Below, piece after piece: positions 33,637 through 39,825 of a stretch of DNA of 39,825 nt. Source of the stretch: Nesterenkonia haasae (GTDB lineage Bacteria > Actinomycetota > Actinomycetes > Actinomycetales > Micrococcaceae); assembly GCF_010119385.1 (NCBI RefSeq), contig NZ_VFIE01000027.1, positions 1 through 39,825 on the forward strand, given 5' to 3'. The notes beneath the pieces were generated by a model, which worked only from the letters and a program-made list of their open reading frames with translations, was not told the origin of the DNA and searched no databases. Made by a program: the position numbers and the translations under genes. How positions within the stretch are numbered: position 1 is the stretch's first letter; every line of letters begins with the position of its first letter.

Positions 33637-34253
33637 TTGGCCTCCTCCTTCGTGCTGCTCTGGGCCTTGGCCAAGAACGCGTCGTAGCCGGCCTGCGTAA
33701 AGACGAGATCGTCGGAGACGAGGACGTCGTAGGTGTTCAGCTGATCGGCATAGAGGGCGTGAACCTCAGGAAGGTTCCGAACTGACAAAGCGGTGATGTC
33801 ATCATCGCGGTCAATGATGACCAGCCAGTTGCGGTTGCGACCTCCAAGAGAGGCCAGAGCCTCTTTGGCTGCCTTAGTGGAAGCCTTCTCTGTGACCAGT
33901 GCGTCGATGACGTGAATACGTCCGTGGCGCGCCCGGTCAGAAAGCACTCCGCGCAGGGCAGCTGCCTTCATCTTTTTGGGGGTGCGCTGAGCATAGTTGC
34001 GGGGCTGCGGCCCGTGGACTACACCGCCACCGATCATGTGCGGGGCGATCATGGAACCCTGACGGGCGCGGCCTGTGCCCTTCTGGCGGAACGGCTTTGC
34101 CGTGGTGCCAGAGCGCTCGGCGCGAGTCTTGGTTTTGTGAGTGCCCTGCCGGGCAGCTGCCTGCTGGGCGACGACAACCTGGTGGATCAACGCGTTGTTG
34201 GTTTCAACGTCGAAGATCTCTGCTGGGAAGTCGACCGATACCTTGGAGCTCAT
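33633..34253 (-). CDS. rplD: 50S ribosomal protein L4
   Basis: L4 lines the exit tunnel and in E. coli is the autogenous regulator of the S10 operon. The conserved loop [33 protein letters not shown] and the 206-aa length are normal. It lies 4 nt after rplC. Confidence 0.98.
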   Translation of the reverse strand: MSSKVSVDFPAEIFDVETNNALIHQVVVAQQAAARQGTHKTKTRAERSGTTAKPFRQKGTGRARQGSMIAPHMIGGGVVHGPQPRNYAQRTPKKMKAAALRGVLSDRARHGRIHVIDALVTEKASTKAAKEALASLGGRNRNWLVIIDRDDDITALSVRNLPEVHALYADQLNTYDVLVSDDLVFTQAGYDAFLAKAQSSTKEEAK

Positions 34254-34257
34254 GGGA

Positions 34258-34920
34258 TCATGCTCCCTTCACTGCGGTGCGGACGAGGATGACTCCGCCT
34301 TTGGGGCCGGGGACTGCGCCTTTGATGAGCAGCAGGTTCTTCTCGGCGTCCACGGCGTGGAGAGTCAAGTTGTGTGTGGTGTGGCGGACGTTGCCCATGC
34401 GACCAGCCATGCGGAGGCCCTTGAAGACGCGTCCGGGAGTGGCTGCACCACCGATTGAACCGGGCTTACGGTGATTCTTGTGCTGACCGTGCGAGGCCCC
34501 GACACCAGAGAATCCGTGGCGCTTCATAACGCCGGCGAAGCCCTTGCCCTTAGTCGTGCCAATGACGTCGATCTTCTGACCGGCTTCAAATGTCTCAACC
34601 GACAGGTCTTGTCCGAGCTCGTACTCGGCAGCATCTGATGTGCGAATCTCGACCAGGTGGCGACGCGGAGTCACACCTGCTTTGTCGAAGTGTCCAGCCA
34701 TTGGCTTGGTGACCTTGCGCGGATCGATCTGGCCATAGCCAATCTGAACGGCGCTGTAGTCGTCAGTCTCAGCCGTACGGACCTGGGTGACGACGTTGGA
34801 ATCGGCCTGGATAACAGTGACTGGAACGAAGTTGTTGTTCTCGTCCCAGACCTGGGTCATGCCGAGCTTCGTGCCCAGCAACCCTTTGACGTGAGTGTCT
34901 ACGCGGGAAATGTTGGTCAT
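34258..34920 (-). CDS. rplC: 50S ribosomal protein L3
   Basis: L3 nucleates 50S assembly. [20 protein letters not shown], the [16 protein letters not shown] loop and [20 protein letters not shown], which carries the glutamine methylated in many bacteria, are present. The length is 220 aa. It lies 20 nt after rpsJ. Confidence 0.98.
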   Translation of the reverse strand: MTNISRVDTHVKGLLGTKLGMTQVWDENNNFVPVTVIQADSNVVTQVRTAETDDYSAVQIGYGQIDPRKVTKPMAGHFDKAGVTPRRHLVEIRTSDAAEYELGQDLSVETFEAGQKIDVIGTTKGKGFAGVMKRHGFSGVGASHGQHKNHRKPGSIGGAATPGRVFKGLRMAGRMGNVRHTTHNLTLHAVDAEKNLLLIKGAVPGPKGGVILVRTAVKGA

Positions 34921-34940
34921 AGTTCTCTCAGCACCCCCTT

Positions 34941-35249
34941 CTAGAGCTTGATCTCGATGTTGACGTCAGCTGGCAGGTCGAGGCGCATCAGTGAGTCGAC
35001 AGCCTTGGGCGTCGGGTCAACGATGTCGATCAGACGCTTGTGGGTGCGCATCTCGAAGTGCTCGCGTGAGTCTTTGTACTTGTGCGGTGAACGAATCACG
35101 GTGTAGACGTTTTTCTCAGTCGGAAGCGGCACTGGGCCGACGACTGTGGCGCCTGCACGGGTCACCGTGTCGACGATCTTCCGGGCGGAGGTGTCGATGA
35201 CTTCGTGGTCATACGACTTCAGCCGGATGCGGATTTTTTGTCCCGCCAT
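34941..35249 (-). CDS. rpsJ: 30S ribosomal protein S10
   Basis: S10 acts in the small-subunit head and, as NusE, in antitermination. [19 protein letters not shown] and [19 protein letters not shown] are diagnostic. The frame runs upstream to 35282, but ATG 35249 gives the usual 102-aa length and has AGAGGG upstream. It is the first gene of the S10 operon. Confidence 0.98.
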   Translation of the reverse strand: MAGQKIRIRLKSYDHEVIDTSARKIVDTVTRAGATVVGPVPLPTEKNVYTVIRSPHKYKDSREHFEMRTHKRLIDIVDPTPKAVDSLMRLDLPADVNIEIKL

Positions 35250-35601
35250 GGCGATGAGCCCTCTTTCTGACTTGGCTTGCAATACGTCCTCGAATCAGCC
35301 AGGCCATATCTGTGGCTGGACGCAGCGTCCCAGAAAGAGTTGTCAAACACCTTCTGCAGTTATGGCCTGACCAGACAGCGCGAATCCGAGTATTCTCGGG
35401 GTGCTCTCACTGTTGGCGTCCGGTCCACGCGGTCGGGCGTGTCGCTTCAATGCTCTGGGCACAGCAACACCCGTGTGGTCTCGGGATATTATCTGAGTAG
35501 TTCGGCTCGTGGGCATAGTGCACCGCGAGCAACTTGTCTATACTGTCATGCTGCTGCGCATCTGGCAAGTCGGTGCATTTGGCCCAGGGTCATGCCAGCA
35601 A
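35250..35601 (-). other. Intergenic region and leader upstream of rpsJ
   Basis: About 350 nt without a plausible gene, between the tuf terminator and rpsJ. It must hold the S10-operon promoter. GATAAT (minus strand, 35493-35488) is the best -10 hexamer, but its -35 is poor. A perfect TTGACA (35346-35341) has no good -10 at normal spacing. CCGAG-n4-CTCGG (35386-35399) is a small hairpin. No L4-type leader structure like that of E. coli is recognised. Confidence 0.5.
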
Positions 35602-35636
35602 AAAGGCCCCGACACCGAAATGGTGCCGAGGCCTTT
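35602..35636 (-). terminator. Terminator after tuf
   Basis: AAAGGCC pairs with GGCCTTT, and inside it CG/CG and CACC/GGTG, with two mismatches and a 5-nt loop. On the minus strand the stem is followed by a T-run, giving a classic Rho-independent terminator about 20 nt after the tuf stop codon. Confidence 0.82.
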
Positions 35637-35654
35637 CGCTACGCTACTTGTCGA

Positions 35655-36845
35655 TCAGGCGAGGATCTTTGTGACCTTACCGGATCCGACGGTGCGCCCA
35701 CCCTCACGGATGGCGAAACCGAGTCCGTCTTCCATGGCGATCGGCTGGATGAGCTCGACGGTCATCTCGGTGTTGTCACCGGGCATCACCATCTCTGTGC
35801 CCTCGGGCAGCTCAATTACGCCGGTCACGTCAGTTGTACGGAAGTAGAACTGCGGACGGTAGTTGGTGTAGAAGGGGTTGTGACGGCCACCCTCGTCCTT
35901 GGACAAGATGTAGACGTTGGCCTCGAACTTGGTGTGGGGAGTGATCGAGCCGGGGGCTGCCACTACCTGACCGCGCTCGACGTCGTCACGCTTCAGACCG
36001 CGAAGCAGCAGTCCACAGTTCTCGCCGGCCCAAGCCTCGTCCAGCTGCTTGTGGAACATTTCGATACCTGTGACGGTCGTCTTCTGCTTGTCACGAATAC
36101 CGAGAATCTCAACCTCAGAGTTGATCTTCAGAGTGCCGCGCTCGGCGCGACCGGTGACCACGGTGCCACGGCCGGTGATAGTGAAGACGTCCTCGATCGG
36201 CATGAGGAACGGCTTGTCCTTGTCACGCTCGGGCTCGGGGATGAACTCATCGACTGAGTCCATGAGCTCTTCAACGGTCTTGACCCACTCAGCGTCGCCT
36301 TCGAGGGCTTTCAAACCTGAAGTGCGAACGACTGGAGCGTTGTCTCCGTCGAATTCCTGCTCTGAGAGCAGCTCACGAACTTCCATCTCTACCAGGTCGA
36401 GAAGCTCTTCATCATCCACCATGTCGGACTTGTTCAGTGCCACCAGCAGGCTGGGCACGCCAACCTGGCGAGCCAGGAGAACGTGCTCGCGAGTCTGCGC
36501 CATTGGGCCGTCAGTAGCGGCCACCACGAGGATTGCGCCGTCCATCTGTGCGGCACCAGTGATCATGTTCTTCACATAGTCCGCGTGACCTGGAGCGTCG
36601 ACATGTGCGTAGTGACGCTTGTCGGTCTGGTACTCCACGTGGGAGACGTTGATGGTGATGCCGCGCTCGCGCTCCTCAGGAGCGTTGTCGATCCCGGCGA
36701 AGTCCTTGGCCTCATTGAGGTCAGGAAACTTATCAGCGAGCACCTTTGAAATCGCGGCAGTCAGCGTGGTCTTGCCGTGGTCGACGTGACCGATGGTGCC
36801 GATGTTCAGGTGCGGCTTAGTCCGCTCGAACTTTGCCTTAGCCAC
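35655..36845 (-). CDS. tuf: Elongation factor Tu
   Basis: EF-Tu brings aminoacyl-tRNA to the ribosome as a GTP complex. GHVDHGKT (19-26), DAPGHADY and NKSD mark the G domain, with switch [11 protein letters not shown]. Domains 2 and 3 are complete in the 396-aa protein. The start is GTG at 36845, with a strong GGAGG. It has its own promoter in the fusA-tuf gap and a terminator after it. Confidence 0.99.
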   Translation of the reverse strand: MAKAKFERTKPHLNIGTIGHVDHGKTTLTAAISKVLADKFPDLNEAKDFAGIDNAPEERERGITINVSHVEYQTDKRHYAHVDAPGHADYVKNMITGAAQMDGAILVVAATDGPMAQTREHVLLARQVGVPSLLVALNKSDMVDDEELLDLVEMEVRELLSEQEFDGDNAPVVRTSGLKALEGDAEWVKTVEELMDSVDEFIPEPERDKDKPFLMPIEDVFTITGRGTVVTGRAERGTLKINSEVEILGIRDKQKTTVTGIEMFHKQLDEAWAGENCGLLLRGLKRDDVERGQVVAAPGSITPHTKFEANVYILSKDEGGRHNPFYTNYRPQFYFRTTDVTGVIELPEGTEMVMPGDNTEMTVELIQPIAMEDGLGFAIREGGRTVGSGKVTKILA

Positions 36846-36924
36846 AGGTTCCTCCTATAGAACGTGGTTTGAGTCAGTAAGACTTTATTCAGGCACAGGG
36901 GTGTCCCAGGCTGAAACTTTCGCA

Positions 36925-36953
36925 AGTCTACTCACTTCACGGGTTTTGGTGAA
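36925..36953 (-). promoter_or_regulatory. Candidate tuf promoter
   Basis: TTCACC (36953-36948), a 17-nt spacer and TAGACT (36930-36925) on the minus strand, each 4 of 6 to consensus, predict a leader of about 70 nt. A separate tuf promoter downstream of fusA is common in actinobacteria. Confidence 0.5.
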
Positions 36954-36974
36954 ATTCAGTTGTGCACGCCGAAG

Positions 36975-39092
36975 CTACTCGCCGCGGCTCTTTTCGATGA
37001 TTTCTTCAGCCACTGCCTTCGGCACCTCTGCGTAGGAGTCGAAGGACATGGTGAACACTGCGCGGCCCTGTGTGCGGGAGCGAAGCTCGCCGATGTAGCC
37101 GAACATCTCGGACAGTGGTACCAGCGCCTTGATGACCTTCACCCCAGCTGCCTCATCCATGGACTGGATTTGGCCACGGCGAGAGTTGAGGTCACCGATG
37201 ACATCGCCCATGTACTCTTCGGGAGTACGGACTTCGACCGACATCATTGGCTCGAGCAGTACAGGGTTGGCCCGGCGTGCGCCTTCCTTGAACACCTGGG
37301 ATCCGGCGAGTTTGAACGCCATTTCCGAGGAGTCGACGTCGTGGTATGCGCCGTCAACAAGTTCAGCCTTGACTCCCACCATGGGGTAGCCGGCGAGGAT
37401 GCCGAGTCCCATGGCGTCTTGGATGCCTGCATCAACCGACGGAATGTACTCGCGTGGGATTCGTCCACCAGTCACCTGGTTAGCGAACTCGTAGAGTTCA
37501 CCTTCCGCGGTGTCCAATGGCTCGAAGTTCACGAGCACCTTGGCGAACTGTCCCGAACCACCAGTCTGTTTCTTGTGCGTGTAGTCAACCTTCTCCACAC
37601 GCTTCTTGATGGTTTCGCGGTACGCCACCTGAGGCTTGCCCACGTTGGCCTCGACTTTGAACTCGCGACGCATGCGGTCCACCAGGATATCCAGGTGGAG
37701 TTCGCCCATGCCGCCGATTTCGGTCTGGCCGGTCTCGTCGTTCTGCGTGACCGTGAACGTCGGGTCCTCGGCTGCAAGCTTCTGGATGGCCGTGGAGAGC
37801 TTCTCCTGGTCACCCTTGGACTTCGGCTCAATGGCCACGGAGATCACAGGCTCCGGGAAGGTCATCGATTCCAGCACGATCTGGTCATTCGGATCGCAGA
37901 GGGTGTCACCAGTGGTGGTGTCTTTGAGCCCGATAACCGCGTAGATGTGACCGGCTTGAATCTCCTCGACCGGATTCTCCTTGTTGGCGTGCATCTGGAA
38001 GAGCTTTCCGATGCGCTCCTTTTTGCCCTTCGTGGAGTTCACAATCTGCGCGCCTGCCGACAGCTTGCCGGAGTAGACACGGATGAATGTGAGCTGACCG
38101 AAGAAGGGGTGGGAGGCGATCTTGAAGGCCAACGCCGAGAACGGCTCGTCCTTGCGGGGACGTCGAGTCAGGATCTCGTCCTCATGGTTGGGCTTGTGCC
38201 CCTCCATGGCTTCGACGTCTGCTGGGGTCGGCAAGTAGTCGATGACAGCGTCGAGCATCGGCTGGACACCGCGGTTCTTGAATGCGGAGCCACAGAATAC
38301 TGGGTAGGCAGCGGAGGCGACGGTGAGCTTACGGACGCCTTCCTTGAGCTCGTCGTTGGAGATCTCTTCACCTTCGAGGTACTTGTTCATCAGCACATCG
38401 TCAGCTTCGGCGACCTGCTCGACGAGCGTGTTGCGGTACTCCTCAGCGCGCTCTTTCAGGTCCTCTGGGATCTCCTGAACCTCATATTCAGCACCCATGG
38501 TCACGTCACCCTTGGCATCGCCAGGCCAGACCAGGGCCTTCATCTGCAGCAGGTCGACAACACCGACAAAGTCATTCTCTGCACCGATCGGCAGCTGCAT
38601 CACCAGCGGTGTTGCACCCAGACGGGATTTGATCGTATCCACGGTGTAGTAGAAATCGGCACCGAGCTTGTCCATCTTGTTGACGAAGCAGATGCGGGGC
38701 ACGTTGTATTTGTCAGCCTGGCGCCAGACAGTCTCAGACTGCGGTTCCACGCCTTCTTTGCCGTCGAAGACGGCGACAGCGCCATCGAGGACCCGCAGGG
38801 CACGCTCCACCTCGACGGTGAAGTCCACGTGTCCGGGGGTATCGATGATATTGATCTGGTTGTCGCCCCAGAAGCAGGTCACCGCGGCGGAGGTGATCGT
38901 GATGCCGCGCTCTTTTTCCTGCTCCATCCAGTCCGTCGTCGACGCACCGTCGTGGGTTTCACCGATCTTGTGGTTCATGCCGGTGTAGAACAGGATGCGT
39001 TCTGTTGCGGTGGTCTTCCCAGCATCGATGTGGGCCATGATGCCGATGTTGCGGACCTTCTTGAGGTCAGTGAGCACCTCTTGTTGTGCCAC
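36975..39092 (-). CDS. fusA: Elongation factor G
   Basis: EF-G drives translocation of the ribosome and, with RRF, recycling. The G-domain motifs AHIDAGKTT (20-28), DTPGHVDF and [10 protein letters not shown] are intact, and domains II-V follow to 705 aa. The start is GTG at 39092, with AGGGGA upstream. It follows rpsG after 21 nt. A 798-codon open frame on the opposite strand is a codon-bias shadow. Confidence 0.99.
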   Translation of the reverse strand: MAQQEVLTDLKKVRNIGIMAHIDAGKTTATERILFYTGMNHKIGETHDGASTTDWMEQEKERGITITSAAVTCFWGDNQINIIDTPGHVDFTVEVERALRVLDGAVAVFDGKEGVEPQSETVWRQADKYNVPRICFVNKMDKLGADFYYTVDTIKSRLGATPLVMQLPIGAENDFVGVVDLLQMKALVWPGDAKGDVTMGAEYEVQEIPEDLKERAEEYRNTLVEQVAEADDVLMNKYLEGEEISNDELKEGVRKLTVASAAYPVFCGSAFKNRGVQPMLDAVIDYLPTPADVEAMEGHKPNHEDEILTRRPRKDEPFSALAFKIASHPFFGQLTFIRVYSGKLSAGAQIVNSTKGKKERIGKLFQMHANKENPVEEIQAGHIYAVIGLKDTTTGDTLCDPNDQIVLESMTFPEPVISVAIEPKSKGDQEKLSTAIQKLAAEDPTFTVTQNDETGQTEIGGMGELHLDILVDRMRREFKVEANVGKPQVAYRETIKKRVEKVDYTHKKQTGGSGQFAKVLVNFEPLDTAEGELYEFANQVTGGRIPREYIPSVDAGIQDAMGLGILAGYPMVGVKAELVDGAYHDVDSSEMAFKLAGSQVFKEGARRANPVLLEPMMSVEVRTPEEYMGDVIGDLNSRRGQIQSMDEAAGVKVIKALVPLSEMFGYIGELRSRTQGRAVFTMSFDSYAEVPKAVAEEIIEKSRGE

Positions 39093-39113
39093 GGTGAATT
39101 CCCCTATTCCTTA

Positions 39114-39584
39114 TTACCAGCGGTAGTGGGCGAATGCCTTGTTGGCCTCGGCCATCTTGTGGGTGTCCTCGCGGCGCTTAACTGCAGCACCCAGGCCGTT
39201 GGAGGCATCGAGGATCTCGTTCATCAGGCGGTCGGTCATCGTTTTTTCACGGCGGTCTTTGGCGTAACCGACCAGCCAGCGCAGCGCGAGAGCAGTGGCG
39301 CGGCCCGGCTTAACCTCGACGGGCACCTGGTATGTGGCACCGCCTACGCGGCGTGAACGCACTTCGAGTGCGGGGCGGACATTGTCCATTGCGGTCTTGA
39401 GTGAGTCCACCGGGTTTTCGCCGGTCTTCTTTCCGACACCGTCAAGTGCGCCGTAGACAATGCGCTCTGCCGTTGACTTCTTGCCGTCGACGAGCACCTT
39501 GTTGATCAGCTGCGTGACCAGTGGCGAACCGTGGACTGGGTCCTGGACGAGTGGGCGCTTAGGCGCGGGTCCCTTGCGAGGCAT
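39114..39584 (-). CDS. rpsG: 30S ribosomal protein S7
   Basis: S7 organises the 3' major domain of 16S rRNA, and in E. coli represses the str operon. [40 protein letters not shown] and the C-terminal [16 protein letters not shown] are typical of the 156-aa protein. The ATG overlaps the rpsL stop by one base (TAATG). Confidence 0.98.
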   Translation of the reverse strand: MPRKGPAPKRPLVQDPVHGSPLVTQLINKVLVDGKKSTAERIVYGALDGVGKKTGENPVDSLKTAMDNVRPALEVRSRRVGGATYQVPVEVKPGRATALALRWLVGYAKDRREKTMTDRLMNEILDASNGLGAAVKRREDTHKMAEANKAFAHYRW

Positions 39585-39825
39585 TACTTCTTCTCCTTCT
39601 TAGCACCGTAGCGGCTGCGAGCCTGGCCACGGCCCTTGACGCCCTGAGTGTCGAGGGCACCGCGGACAATCTTGTAGCGGACGCCGGGGAGGTCTTTCAC
39701 ACGGCCACCGCGAACAAGCACGATCGAGTGCTCCTGCAGGTTGTGGCCCTCACCGGGGATGTATGCGGTGACTTCCACGCCGCCACCGAGGCGGACACGT
39801 GCCACCTTACGCAGCGCGGAGTTCG
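39584..39825 (-). CDS. rpsL: 30S ribosomal protein S12 (C-terminal part, truncated by the window edge)
   Basis: S12 is in the decoding centre. The frame is open to the window edge and reads [20 protein letters not shown], then [20 protein letters not shown] and [16 protein letters not shown], ending RYGAKKEKK. About 80 of the usual 124 codons are present. The GTG at 39805 is internal and not a start. The segment with the Lys/Asp pair (VKDLPG), where streptomycin-resistance changes and Asp methylthiolation occur, is wild type. Confidence 0.97.
   Translation of the reverse strand, partial: NSALRKVARVRLGGGVEVTAYIPGEGHNLQEHSIVLVRGGRVKDLPGVRYKIVRGALDTQGVKGRGQARSRYGAKKEKK

Noticed and set aside
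35277-36257. A 326-codon plus-strand frame running from the rpsJ upstream region into tuf
   Set aside because: It lies mostly opposite tuf. The part in the intergenic region has no start signal and no homology I recognise.
36960-39356. A 798-codon open frame on the plus strand opposite fusA
   Set aside because: It mirrors the third-position GC bias of fusA on the other strand. It resembles no protein I know, and fusA is certain.

Overview
The window is a 39.8 kb piece of a high-GC Gram-positive (actinobacterial) chromosome. The protein sequences, the many GTG starts and the gene order point to Micrococcales, probably Micrococcaceae. The spc-type ribosomal run has no rpsN (S14) between rplE and rpsH, which I recall from Micrococcus luteus. 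I cannot name a species from the sequence alone. No tRNA, rRNA, CRISPR array, transposase or phage gene is visible.

Right half (about 18.2 to 39.8 kb, all on the minus strand): the classic translation cluster. Read in its own direction it runs rpsL(partial)-rpsG-fusA-tuf (str); rpsJ-rplC-rplD-rplW-rplB-rpsS-rplV-rpsC-rplP-rpmC-rpsQ (S10); rplN-rplX-rplE-rpsH-rplF-rplR-rpsE-rpmD-rplO (spc); secY-adk-map; infA-rpmJ-rpsM-rpsK-rpoA-rplQ (alpha); then truA. Hairpins after tuf, rpsQ, rplO and rplQ divide it into transcription units. Many neighbours overlap by 1 or 4 nt, which suggests translational coupling.

Middle (about 8.3 to 18.1 kb): an accessory carbohydrate block. The unit ptsH-ptsI-mtlA-mtlD encodes the general PTS phosphocarriers, a fused mannitol EIICBA permease and mannitol-1-phosphate dehydrogenase. 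It is divergent from a PRD/EIIA-type activator (mtlR-like), with an 18-bp palindrome between them. A sugar-porter MFS gene lies beyond the regulator, and an orphan beta-class DNA methyltransferase follows mtlD after 9 nt. From what I know of related actinobacteria, truA and rplM are usually close together, so this block looks like an insertion into a conserved neighbourhood.

Left part (1 to 8 kb): rplM-rpsI behind a long structured leader, a LysE-type exporter, glmM, and coaA divergent from glmS (only the first 25 codons of glmS are present). Between coaA and glmM lie cell-envelope genes: two paralogous M15 (VanY-like) D,D-carboxypeptidases, an MscL channel and a CapA-like lipoprotein.

The cell uses two start styles here. 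Highly expressed ribosomal genes mostly have Shine-Dalgarno sequences, and rplM and infA have long leaders with a shared TTGGCG-18-TANNNT promoter. Many housekeeping and accessory genes (glmS, mscL, capA-like, the second M15 gene, mtlR, truA, the methyltransferase) have a TANNNT -10 box 6 to 8 nt before the start codon, so they are predicted to be leaderless. I found no clearly new biological system. The best leads are the PTS/methyltransferase insertion, a 23-bp perfect inverted repeat between mtlA and mtlD, the rplM leader and the leaderless promoter set.
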